Part shown: piece by piece, positions 45,501 through 55,033 of the stretch
Position numbering within the stretch: position 1 is the first letter of the stretch
How the letters are laid out: each line of letters opens with the position of its first letter
Origin: Ephemerocybe angulata
Lineage: Eukaryota > Basidiomycota > Agaricomycetes > Agaricales > Psathyrellaceae
Direction: 5' to 3'
Assembly: GCA_013368325.1 (NCBI GenBank)
Contig: JAACJK010000112.1
Coordinates: forward strand, 496,001-560,000
Length of the DNA stretch: 64,000 nt
Notes under the pieces: model-generated
What the model was told of the DNA's origin: nothing
The model's input: only the letters and a program-made list of their open reading frames with translations
Database searches by the model: none
Translations under genes and position numbers: made by a program

Positions 45501-45956
45501 AGGACCCCCATATATCCCTATATAGGTTCGATCTGAAAATGCCCCGTTTGCGCCATTTTCGGCGGCCCAATTTCGCTCATTTCCGTGCGCATAAAGATCG
45601 GAACCTCCATTTTTTCGGCCAATTCGTACGCATAAAAGATCGGACCTCGCTCCAGACGGTTGCTCAAAATGAGGGTTTTCTCAGGGATTTTTGGCCTTGA
45701 CCGTGGTTCAGCCTGGCTGGGCCTCACCAAACCCCAAAATAGCAGTAAAGTACTCCTCTGATGGCTACGAAGGGGTCGATTTCGGCACATAAAGATCGGA
45801 CATTGCTGGCGACGGGGTCGAGCCTGACACATAAAAGATCGGACATACCCCCAATTTTTGGCCTTTTTGTACTCATAAAGATACGACATTCCGGTTTTTC
45901 GGTGCCATATTTCGGCACATAAAGATCGGACCTACCTAGGGATATATGGGGGTCCT
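45501..45956. mobile_element. 456-bp MITE (hAT-like) with 34-bp terminal inverted repeats
   Basis: The left end AGGACCCCCATATATCCCTA (45501-45520) is repeated exactly in inverse orientation at the right end (45937-45956). The inverted similarity extends to about 34 bp (through TAGG and CGATCT) with about three mismatches. Perfect 8-bp direct repeats flank the element, which is the duplication size of hAT-type (also P or Merlin) transposases. It has no coding capacity. Inside are six copies of a CATAAA(A)GATCGGA-type unit. It sits 72 bp upstream of the Argonaute start codon. Confidence 0.88.
45590..45930. repeat. Six internal subrepeats CATAAA(A)GATCGGA inside the MITE
   Basis: Copies start near 45590, 45630, 45787, 45839, 45883 (variant GATACGA) and 45918. 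Spacing is irregular. They are all in the same orientation and are preceded by TCGGCA, ACA or GCG. Confidence 0.8.
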
Positions 45957-45964
45957 CTTTATAC
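45957..45964. repeat. Right 8-bp target-site duplication (CTTTATAC)
   Basis: Exact match of the left duplication, immediately after the right terminal inverted repeat. Confidence 0.85.
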
Positions 45965-46572
45965 ATCTTGATGCTCGGTCCCACGCCGCCTTAAGGCCGT
46001 CCATGGACCTTCATTGGCTGCGATGCAAGGCTGCGCCGCTGCGCATATAATAGTTCTGAGGTCGACAGGGGCCATTACTGACCATCGGCCCCAAGGCTGA
46101 TTATGAGGGAACTCTCCAACCTCATCAACCTGGAACCGACCCGGGGCTGAAGGCAACTAATCTCTGAAATTTGTAGAAGATTGTCCATCCTTCAGAAGCC
46201 GAGCCAGCGTGGGGTCCTAGATGAGATGTACCAACAATTTACCATTGAGCTCATGATTCGACGAGCTCCTATGTAGTGACTTGTCCTCTGGGCTCAGTGT
46301 TGGAGCTATGGGGAAGGGCATGGTCAGTAACCAAAGATTCACGAAGGAACGAAGAGAACTTGAAGAACCCTTGTGAAGAAGGCAAAATCGGCCACCGGAG
46401 ATTGCCGGAATTCGAAGACAGCATCGGCCATTGCCGAACGCGACAGAATGGACTTGGACGTGTTGACGAACCCTTAAACCGCAACCACCACTCTCGCGCT
46501 TGCATACGATAAATTCTGCGATAATATTGGGCTTCTCGAGCGTGTAAAAGCAGATCAACCCCCTGCCAGCCT

Positions 46573-47781
46573 TTAACCAAGACAACTTTCGCCTGACGAC
46601 TTCGAGCTCCAACGGACAACATGACTGCCACTGGTGCCACTATCGTCTCGGAGCGATCCCGAAGACGACAAGTATCCCTCGGTCGAGACCGACATCTTGG
46701 CAAGAAGCTGCCTGAAATCCTCGTCCTCACCCTTCTTATGCACCTCCTGGAACCCTTGAAGCACTGTCGACATGTCGTCCCGCCACTCTGCTATCCACTC
46801 TGCATCTTTCTTGACGCTCTCACTGCCGAGGGGAAAATTGCTGGGGCAAATGGAGGATCTCGCACCCCGCCGCATACTGTGTGTCCAGTCGGCGTAGCTG
46901 TCGAACTCGGTCTCCGACAAATCAGCGTCTTGGCGGCCGATATTCACGAGCCAGACCGTCGACGTTCCATCCTGTCGTCGTGTGGTCGGCTCCGGATTTC
47001 TAGACAAAGCGAGTGATGAGCCTCCGGATTGATCTCAAGAACTGGACGTACTGAATAGCGTCTGTAATGACTTCATGCCCTACTCCCTCCTCGCTGGCGC
47101 GCACGTTCTTCTTAGTCTTGGTCAACCTCCGAAGTAGGCTTGTTCCTGAGGCTGGAAAATTGCTGGATACCTGGGTCTCTCGATCTGTTTTATAGGATGG
47201 TGGTAAGGGGAATTGGATGAGAAGGTCCAGAAGCTTGGCTCGCGCTGGCTTCGTTATCTCAATCTCGGTAGACGGAGAAGGGTCTACAATGCCGTTTCTG
47301 TCAACACGTCTCGAGGATACCATGTCACATACCTTTGGTCGATGGGGTGGCTGGGAAAATCCATGCGTAGGACTTCAGTATGGCGTCCAACGATCGAGAC
47401 CTGGTTTCAGAGAGTGTTCCTAGAAATATGTGAGCGGATATGCCCGACGAAGAAGGTGGGTTTCATGCCTTCTATGCCGGGTTCATTTCGCAGACTGATT
47501 TCAATGAATTCGTCTTCAGCCTCCACAGTCGGTACGATCACCGGCTCGTCTACTTCTGGGTCGTATGGCAGGAAGTTTGTGGTGGCCTCTGGACACCACA
47601 TTAGATGAAACTACACTTTGAGGGTAAGCTCAACCAACATACTTTCATTGGTACTGAGACGACCCTCCTCGATATCAGGCTGGTCAGTTCGTTCTCCCCG
47701 CCGAGTTGTCCATCGCTCGAGCCTGAAAATATGTAGTAGTGACAGTAGGATGTGATGAAAGAATGTGAGTATGCCGTTCAT
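46573..47781 (-). CDS. Hypothetical 325-aa protein with N-terminal hydrophobic anchor
   Basis: Five exons (47781-47643, 47588-47496, 47419-47333, 47283-47052, 46999-46573) sum to 978 nt and stay open. The start MNGILTFFHHILLSLLHIFR is a likely membrane anchor or signal peptide. Then come a basic patch, an acidic segment (YDPEVDEPVIVPTVEAEDEF), a mixed region (RSLDAILKSYAWIFPATPST), and a Ser-rich C-terminus (STEGYLSSSGSLRDDSGTSG). Introns are GT-AG with GTATGT, GTCTGC, GTATGT and GTACGT donors; the GTCTGC one is weak and is the least certain join. I recognise no family. The gene lies upstream of Argonaute on the same strand, with the MITE between them. Confidence 0.55.
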
Positions 47782-48570
47782 GGCATAAAATATGAAGGAG
47801 TGTAAGCAAAACGAAAAGGTGTGTGCAAGCCACCACTTCAGGTTTGGCCTTCCTTATACCTTCGACCAGAGAGGCTGACTCAAAGATTGACTAGGAAGCA
47901 CTCTTGAAGCCCTGAATCTCCTAGAGAGCGTTAAGCCGGCAGTCATTCGTCGCAGTCTAATAGAACTTCGAATATCCTCGACATACTCGCTCAAAGCCTT
48001 CTATACTTCCCGGAAAGAGAACGGAAATAAGGCCAGGAAAGGAAGAGATGCCCCTGAAGGTAGACAAACACGGTCCCACAAGGTAGATGATCGATCTGTT
48101 CGCCGCTTGTCAACTTATTCTTGAACTTGAACTTGTGTCCTGCGATCCCGACCTCAAAAATGCCGTATTCACCGTTCTTCCGGATACGAATCCTTTGAGT
48201 CTCAGACGCCGTACCGGTGAGTTCTCTTCACCTTCATCTTCCTCGTCACATCCGGAACAAGTTGAGCTAATATCGAGATCCGCTTGAATTCAGCACCTGT
48301 TAGCATCTGCCTCGTTCCACCACCACTGAATCGATTGTTGTGTGTGCGCATCTAACATATGCACCACATCTACGACGGTTCCTTGCGATAGAACGTCGCC
48401 CTCTACTCGATCCACGACCCCGGGGTTGGTGATTACTGCCGATAACGCGAGATATAGTCGCGAAGATCAATACAGACGGCCTTCCACCGATCGATCCGTC
48501 CACATATCTCGCAGCAGAACATCCAGAACCATCTCTCCTTCTTTCAACATATCTGCTAGAACCCACCACG
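47782..48570. other. Divergent intergenic region upstream of an F-box gene
   Basis: About 790 bp shared upstream sequence of the hypothetical gene (-) and the F-box gene (+). A 66-codon + strand frame at 48087-48287 is open but unrecognisable and is not called. Confidence 0.4.
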
Positions 48571-50013
48571 ATGGCCAGTTCTACTATACTGGGCGACCAG
48601 CAACAAGGAAAGCTGCCCCGGGGCTCGGAATCGGCGGATCCATCAGGCACCATCCCATCGGAACTGTTATCGGAGATATTCCTCCACTGCGTCGACGGCG
48701 ACATGGACGAGCTGAATACGATCTACATCCCCCTCCTCGTCTCCCAGATCTGCACGCGATGGCGCAAGACCGCGCTTGCCACGCCCCGCCTCTGGTCCCG
48801 CCTCTTCCTCCAACTCGACACCACGACCCTACCCCGCACAACCGTCGCCGTAAATGGTGTCTCCGAGGAGAAAGAGGACCCACCCACACCCATCCTATCA
48901 TCGGAGACCTCACAGATTCAGTTAGTCCGCGAGTGGCTTGACAGGTCCGGTGCATGTCCGCTCACGGTCTATCTGTTCTGGGAGGAAGCACCCTTCCTCT
49001 CGTCACACCCGGTGCTCGAAGCGCTAATGGACCACTCGGAACGATGGCAAGCCATGTTCTTCTACCTCCCCTACGCCGCCTTCAAGTCCCTTTCCCGTGT
49101 ACGCAAGCGCCTGTCGAACCTCCGTGAGCTCAGCCTCGGCACGAGCGACGAGCCGGCCGGGTACATAGCCAAGCTTGACGCATTCTCCGTAGCCCCCCGT
49201 CTGACGTCGCTGGAGTGCGTCAACTGCTCGCCGCTGACGTTCAAGTTCCCGTGGTCGCAGCTGACGTCGATCCCGATGATGGCTGTGAGCATCGACGACT
49301 GTATTGACGTTCTTCTGCAGACTTCGCGCCTGGAGAAGGGCGGCTTCATCCTCATCGACAGCTTCCCTTCAGTGTACGGCCGTGGAAGGGCGATTCGGCA
49401 CCAGCACGACCATATCCGCTCGTTCACGATCATGACGCCCCCGTTGAACGAGACAGTCGACCTTCGTGGCCTCTTTCCACAATTGTGCTTCCCGCATCTG
49501 GAGGAACTCCTTATCTGCAACCTACACTCACCATTCTGTGCAGAGTTTGTGTCATTCCTGTCGAGGTTGCGGTGTCTAAGGACCTTACATCTTCGGAAGA
49601 CGGCGCTGTTCGACTATCAGCTCGTGGAGGGCCTCAAGTACCTCCCAACCCTAACGTCGCTCATCGTCTACTCCGCACCCACACAAGCACCCACAGTCAC
49701 ACACCACCTACTAGCGTCGATGGCGTGGAAGAAGGGGAAGAGAGGAGGAGAGAGGCTGCTGCCGCTGCTGAAGAAGCTCGAGTTGACGATTGATTACAAT
49801 GTGGCGGAGGATTTCATCGAGATGGTGCTATCGCGTGTGCTCGTGGTGGAAGGGAGCGGAAACGATCACCCAGCGCGGTTGGAGCAGATACGGATTCGGC
49901 CCACAGAGGATCTGGGGGACCGCATCTACACGGGTCTTGCGAAGATCGCGTCCCACGGAGTAGAGGTCACAGTGGAGGACTTGGCGGAGGCCCACCCCTC
50001 GGTGACGGATTGA
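48571..50013 (+). CDS. F-box domain protein (480 aa, single exon)
   Basis: An uninterrupted frame from ATG 48571 to TGA 50011-50013. Residues about 27-75 carry the F-box: IPSELLSEIFLHCVD, then VSQICTRWRKTALATPRLWS, the classic agaric pattern. A REWLDRSGACPLTVYLFWEE segment follows, also typical of this expanded family, and then leucine-rich units (LSNLRELSLGTSDEP, LRCLRTLHLRKTALF, LPTLTSLIVYSA). It is expected to act as an SCF substrate adaptor with unknown substrate. Unlike the 10-14 kb cluster it is isolated and on the + strand. Confidence 0.86.
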   Translation: MASSTILGDQQQGKLPRGSESADPSGTIPSELLSEIFLHCVDGDMDELNTIYIPLLVSQICTRWRKTALATPRLWSRLFLQLDTTTLPRTTVAVNGVSEEKEDPPTPILSSETSQIQLVREWLDRSGACPLTVYLFWEEAPFLSSHPVLEALMDHSERWQAMFFYLPYAAFKSLSRVRKRLSNLRELSLGTSDEPAGYIAKLDAFSVAPRLTSLECVNCSPLTFKFPWSQLTSIPMMAVSIDDCIDVLLQTSRLEKGGFILIDSFPSVYGRGRAIRHQHDHIRSFTIMTPPLNETVDLRGLFPQLCFPHLEELLICNLHSPFCAEFVSFLSRLRCLRTLHLRKTALFDYQLVEGLKYLPTLTSLIVYSAPTQAPTVTHHLLASMAWKKGKRGGERLLPLLKKLELTIDYNVAEDFIEMVLSRVLVVEGSGNDHPARLEQIRIRPTEDLGDRIYTGLAKIASHGVEVTVEDLAEAHPSVTD

Positions 50014-50373
50014 AGCATGCATTTCATTTCTATTGTTTATGTATATTATGTGTACCACCACTCACTCCTTTCATGACCTGCCCCGACTTGACCTTGTTGT
50101 TCCAGCTGTATGTAGTACCTGGTTGTTAGACGAGACACGCATTTGATGACGATGAAAGTCCAAGCGGAACATCGACAGTGCCGAGCTAACCATTGGGTTG
50201 GGCGCTAAAATATCCGGTTCGTGCGCATGATGAGTTTTGAAACAGGTATAATTGACGGATACGAAAGAGGCAAGCTGGAAGGTGTAATTCTATGCCTACC
50301 CAGACTTGGTCTTGTTGTTCCAGCTATATCATTCGATTGTCAGAAACGAGACACTCATCTGACGACAACAGAC
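50014..50373. other. Convergent intergenic region
   Basis: About 360 bp between convergent stop codons. Two similar stretches (GACTTG..CTTGTTGTTCCAGCT around 50082-50106, and GACTTGGTCTTGTTGTTCCAG around 50305-50325) hint at a short duplication that includes the end of the carrier gene. Confidence 0.45.
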
Positions 50374-51324
50374 TCACATATCGAGGAAAAACCTCCACAG
50401 CACCGAGAACGTCAATCCCTGCAATCCATTCGCCAGAATCCTCGTCTTGAGACCCCTGCCCAGCAGGCCCTTCCACCCGTCCGCATCGATGACAGCCTGT
50501 GCAGCCGCAAAGTACCCAATGCGCGTCTCGTTAACCTGTCTGTACGTCTTGATCACACGCAGCGAGTTCGACACGGTGTCCGAGACGACGGAGGCCACGA
50601 AGCCGATGAATGCCCGCCTGCTGAGCTTCTCAAACGTGGTGTGGGCCTCCGGAAGCACCTCCTCGAGATAGTTGTACGTGGAGAACCACGGGTAGTGCCC
50701 CACGAACGTCGCAGCCGCCGTGGCCACAGCACCATACCACAGCGTCCCCACGCCGTACCGCTTGATCCTCGCCTTCAGAATCGCGATCCCGGGCTTGCCT
50801 TGCGCCTGGAGGGTCGTCTTGACGGTGTCTATGGGTGTGAGGATCATGCGGAAGGAGGCCGCTGCGAAGGAGGCGAAGATGGTCTGGACGAAGGACGGGA
50901 GGGTCTTCAGGTATGGGTTTGAACGCAGGAGGGCGAGAATGCCGGCGTTGGCGGCGGTGTCGCCAAACCGGGAGATGGGGCCTTGGAGAAGGGCGGCACT
51001 GAGCCCTTGGTAGTACCGCGACCAGCCGCCGTCGGCGTAGAGGGTCTTGGTGGCGACCGTCGTGGAGGTGCCGAAGCGGTACTGGTAGTTCATGATTGTG
51101 CGAAGGGGCTGGTAACTCAAATCATTGGCAATGCTCGAATCCCAGTACCAATGCACTCACCATGAATATTAGCACCTGCAGGACCATTGCTGTTGAACAA
51201 AAACATAAACGAGCGCGCGCGGCAGATGATACCGACGCAACCTACCTGCGGCACCGCTCAGTCCACCTCCCAAAGCACTCTTCAGAGCTCCTTTGAGGTC
51301 AAACTTCTCTCTTTCGGTCAACAT
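50374..51324 (-). CDS. Mitochondrial-carrier-like membrane protein (280 aa)
   Basis: Exons 51324-51246, 51189-51161 and 51108-50374 total 843 nt and encode 280 aa. The start MLTEREKFDLKGALKSALGG precedes LSGAAAMVLQVLIFMPLRTI. The LTPIDTVKTTLQAQGKPG segment contains the carrier signature Px(D/E)xx(K/R). A repeat-like SALGGGLSGAA motif, an RYYQGLSAALLQGPISRFGDTA segment and an SDTVSNSLRVIKTYRQ segment are consistent with an atypical mitochondrial carrier with six helices. Transported substrate is not predictable; several signature prolines are replaced. The start codon lies inside the last codons of an upstream frame (51299-51622) read in another phase. Exon 2 is only 29 nt. Confidence 0.75.
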
Positions 51325-51622
51325 CTCCAGCCATGATAAAACCCTTTACTAAAGCTCCCACCTCGGTGTCCCCAGTGTCGATAAGGTGCTTTATCAGCCA
51401 TACTAGGGCCACGATACCCACAAGAACAAGAACACCCTGGATAATGTAGGTGTTCCTGTGGCTCTTCTGGGCATCCACTTCAATCTCACTGCCCTCCGTG
51501 AGCCCATCGCCGTCAACTATCGGTGCAGCTGGGGCGATACCGTCGGTAATTGGGACAAGAGGAGGTGTTCGTTTCTGGGCTCCGTCAAGCAGGGGTTGCC
51601 GTTCTGCATCCACGGCGCTCAT
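51299..51622 (-). CDS. Small single-pass membrane protein (107 aa), overlapping the carrier start
   Basis: The frame runs from ATG 51622 to TGA 51301-51299. It begins MSAVDAERQPLLDGAQ, whose ERQPLL resembles an acidic dileucine sorting signal. An acidic linker follows, then one membrane helix (TYIIQGVLVLVGIVALVWLI). Its last eight codons overlap the carrier start (51324) in a different phase. Alternatives are: a separate gene, an upstream frame on a shared mRNA, or an N-terminal extension of the carrier if a 37-nt GTGGGA...CTGGAG segment (51360-51325) is spliced out, which would join the frames in phase but would be an unusually short intron. No family is recognised. Confidence 0.5.
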   Translation of the reverse strand: MSAVDAERQPLLDGAQKRTPPLVPITDGIAPAAPIVDGDGLTEGSEIEVDAQKSHRNTYIIQGVLVLVGIVALVWLIKHLIDTGDTEVGALVKGFIMAGDVDRKREV

Positions 51623-51770
51623 TATGGCACCTTAAGTGGTCTGAATAGCTCCCTGGCTATCCTTGGTCGTCGTGGTCGGTGGTCAAGAGCGGCTAGGGAA
51701 TTTCTGACGCTGACTTGTAAGCCAGCTGCCACTGGAAGGTTTAGCTCAACGGAAGCGAGCCGAGAGGATC

Positions 51771-51790
51771 TTATCTTATCTTATCTTATC
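51771..51790 (-). promoter_or_regulatory. GATA-box array (four GATAA repeats)
   Basis: The + strand reads TTATC four times in tandem with 5-bp spacing, i.e. GATAAGATAAGATAAGATAA on the minus strand. It lies about 150 bp upstream of the minus-strand start at 51622. GATAA is the core site of fungal GATA-type zinc-finger regulators (nitrogen, iron or light control). Whether it is bound is inference. Confidence 0.5.
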
Positions 51791-51802
51791 ATTGCACAGG
51801 AC

Positions 51803-52093
51803 CTTTTTTAAACGAAGACTCGGAAGAGGCCCTTCCGATTATCCGAATCTTTGCCCTTGACCGCCACCACCAAGGGGAACCCACCCAAGCCATCACAGGC
51901 AGCGCTGAGCACATCTTCAAAGCTTGGCCGGTGCTGGACCTGGGTGAGGGTAATGGAGTAGCGAATGGAGAGGGGATGGTCAAATGGTATGAAGCGGAGG
52001 ACTCAGTCCACAACTATCTTGTCTTTCCTTGGCATGCCAGGCCTGAAAGAAGTGATACCCTCCATGCTATCGCTGACTGGGTAGGGGCTTGAA
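51803..52093 (+). pseudogene. 3' fragment of an alpha/beta-hydrolase-like gene
   Basis: A + strand frame without a start codon reads ALPIIRIFALDRHHQGEPTQ, then AEHIFKAWPVLDLGEG, and ends KWYEAEDSVHNYLVFPWHAR followed by DTLHAIADWVGA and stop TGA 52091-52093. The pattern (acidic residue, His, then F/L-x-F-P-W-H, ERS, DTL..IADWV) resembles the C-terminal end of fungal alpha/beta-hydrolase fold-3 enzymes with the catalytic His. No upstream exons carrying the GxSxG serine could be found, so this looks like a truncated relic. Family call is tentative. Confidence 0.4.
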
Positions 52094-52341
52094 TTATTGT
52101 ACCCATATTCTGAAGAATAATCTCTCTCACAAAACACATGCAGCTAAAGCTCGCCTTGTCGTTGACGCTGTGTTCGAAATTCTTCCAGTTGAAGCTTGGT
52201 CGAAGCCGATGGGCGCCTATATCATCATATTTGGTTAGCAACCGTCCTCCGCAGCAAGGCACAGCCCCTTAACTGCAACCCTGCTTGAGACCGCGACCAG
52301 CCATTGTCGCACCAGTCTTTCGCTACCCGCACCGAACGCGA

Positions 52342-55033
52342 ATGGACCTCCAACGCGGATCCGAACCACGAATGCAGTCTCAGACGAATGAAAGCGCTCA
52401 CTTCTTTCAAGGCGCACATAACTTTGTGATTGACACTCAGTACAACATAGGCCAGCAAACCATCGTAAAACATGGTGACAGAGGTATACACATAAAGTCA
52501 TCAACACTTGTTCGAGCTCACTAACTTTGTTCTAAATCGTAGGTCTCCTTGAAATGCTCAATCCCATTCCAGATGCCTCACACGCCCGTAACCGGGAGGT
52601 GTCTCCGCCAAACTCTAGTTGCCTTCCTGGAACAAGGGAAAAGGTGATAAAAAGGGTCACTGGCTGGGCGGACAGTAGCCCCCTTCTCAACAATAGCCAT
52701 GTTATGTGGCTCTATGGCTACGTAGGCTGCGGCAAGTCCGCCATCGCCCAAGCAGTTGCTGAAACCTTCGCACGGAGAAAGCGCCTCGCCGCGAGCTTCT
52801 TCTTCTTCCGTGGAGCTGGAGATCGGGGTACCACCTCACGGTTCGCAGCCACTATTGCCAGCCAAGTTGCAGCCATGATACCGTCGACTGCCCCGTACAT
52901 CGAAGCTGCCCTGAAGGCACATGCAGGCCTTCTTTCCCAACCCTCCTCCCTCGCCGCTCAATTCCAGCGCCTCGTTTACGACCCAATCGAAGCCATCAAG
53001 TGGGATAATATGGGTCTCAATCTCGTTCGAAAACCATTCATTATCGTTATCGACGGTCTCGACGAGTGCAGCGACAAGGAACAAATTTCGCACTTCATCG
53101 ACCACATGCTTGAATTCTTCAAGAGGAACCCCCGTATTCCGCTGCGGTTTTTTATCACCAGCCGGGTCGAGGAGCACATTCGAACTCACCTCAAGGATTC
53201 CCATCTGGTCCAGTTTGTAAACCTCCTCGATCATACAACCGATAGCGACATCGAAAAAGCCTTGCACGCCACCTTCGTCCTTGCTGCAAAACACGACCGC
53301 GTCGTTGAAGCATACGGTAACTGGCCTACTCCAGAAGACCTGCACCAACTTGTCCAACATACGGGGTGTTCCTTCATATTCATGGCAACAATCTCGAAGT
53401 TCATCCTACACCCCTCCAATGATGGGTTCACCCCCATGGATCGGCTTCCCCTCGCTCTCAGCATCGATCCAGGTCTTGATGGTCTATACGCACAGACTCT
53501 CGCGCAGGCTCAGCACCTCCCTCACTTCAAGGAAATCATCCAAAGCCTCGTATGGGTCGCTGAGCCACTCTCCATCATTGAGCTTGCAGATCTTCTCAGT
53601 ATCGAGACATACGAAGTCGTCCAGGTGCTGATTGAGCTGCACGCCATTCTCCAGGTTCCGGGTGACGATCGTACTCCGGTCACTTTCTGCCATACATCTC
53701 TTCGGGACTTCTTGATTGACCTGCGCCGATCCCGGTACTTCTACGCATCAGAGTGCCACCACGAGCGCCTAGCCAGATGTTGCGTCGGTGTCCTAGCAAA
53801 ATCGAGTGGGGGCAGCAACGGCGAGACCCCCGCGTTTCGCTATGCCATGTCGCACTGGAGCTACCACCTCGAACGTACCATGTGCGGTTTCGGTGAAGAC
53901 AACGACGAGAACGACCCGACTCACAGGAAACGCCTTACTAGACATACTTTCCAGCTTTTTCATCAAGAATTCCCCCTTTACTTCGACCTCGTGGTTGCCG
54001 CTTATATTCTTGTGGATTTCAAGCTGCTAGTTACGAAGCCTCGTCGACTAAGCCGCCCTCAGTCAGAAGAGTCAGCTCAAGGTGCCCTTTTTGAGCTCCT
54101 CCAGCCTAGGGTGCCCATCGGTCATTCAAGGATGATACTAGCGACGTTGACCGCCGGTACGTCAAGTCGAGAGGATCTCTGTCGAGACTTGAGGGATGTA
54201 TGGATGCAAATAGATCCCCAGCCGCGGCCCCTGGAATCTTTTCATCGCGAGCTTGCAGAAATTGGTATTCACCATCTGCTATTCGCCAACCCCTCGCCAA
54301 CCCCATTCTGTACGCACCAGGTGTGCTTCAGGGGTAGCGAACTGACATCTAGGTCACATATAATCTTTGCCTGGCTCTTTTTCAACTGGACAAGGCACCT
54401 CACCCATACTCTCGACCACGATCAGTCGATGACCTGGAAATCGTTCAGCGAGACTCAAATACCGGTTCGCGTCTTTAAAAAGCCCAACATTAAAAATCTT
54501 CTCCTTCACCGTTTGGTGGAATTCTTGTCCCCAGCGTTGAGAGATGAATTTATTGGCGATATCAAGTTAGCTGTTCAGGCTATGGAGCGCGCTTTCCATC
54601 CGAATGCACAAGCAATGGTAAGTCCCCAATTCCTGGAATTGAAGAGTGGTGTTTATGATATTTCAAAAGGTCCTGGGCAATGATCATACAAGTCTCCCGG
54701 TTGGCGATTGGGAGTGGGAACCACTTGTGGAGAGAAAGAGAGAGACGCACTCTGGTGACTTTGGTTCGGTGAGGGCACTTCCTTCTCCTTGCTGATCACA
54801 CATGCACTGACATGCGACCTAATGAGCAGAGACGAAATAAAACTTCATTATTCGATGTATTAGCTGTAAGTTTCAGTATCTCGTATCTCCCCGATATGCT
54901 AATCCTTTACTGATTGGAAACATTTACCCCTCTCCAGGCCTTCGTCAAATTGGCCGAGTTGCTTGGCAGTAGGATTTTGCCCTACACAGATTACATGGGC
55001 GACACTATGACATTGTCTGGGTTTCTACCCTAG
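52342..55033 (+). CDS. NLR-D: NACHT/STAND NTPase protein with N-terminal motif and tail
   Basis: Five exons (52342-52474, 52543-54617, 54670-54768, 54830-54865, 54938-55033) total 2439 nt and encode 812 aa. The start MDLQRGSEPR leads to the motif HFFQGAHNFVIDTQYN plus IGQQTIV (residues about 21-43), the short form shared with NLR-A. Exon 2 opens LLEMLNPIPDASHARNREVS. Walker A GYVGCGKSAIAQ lies near residue 103 and Walker B FIIVIDGLDEC near residue 213, with ITSR and CHTSLRDFLIDLRRSR following. The tail exons give DWEWEPLVERKR, TSLFDVLA and AFVKLAELLGSRILPY, which match the tails of NLR-B and NLR-C in exon phase and in the W-x-W and (S/F)LxxLL pattern but lack their Cys/His cluster. Confidence 0.88.
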
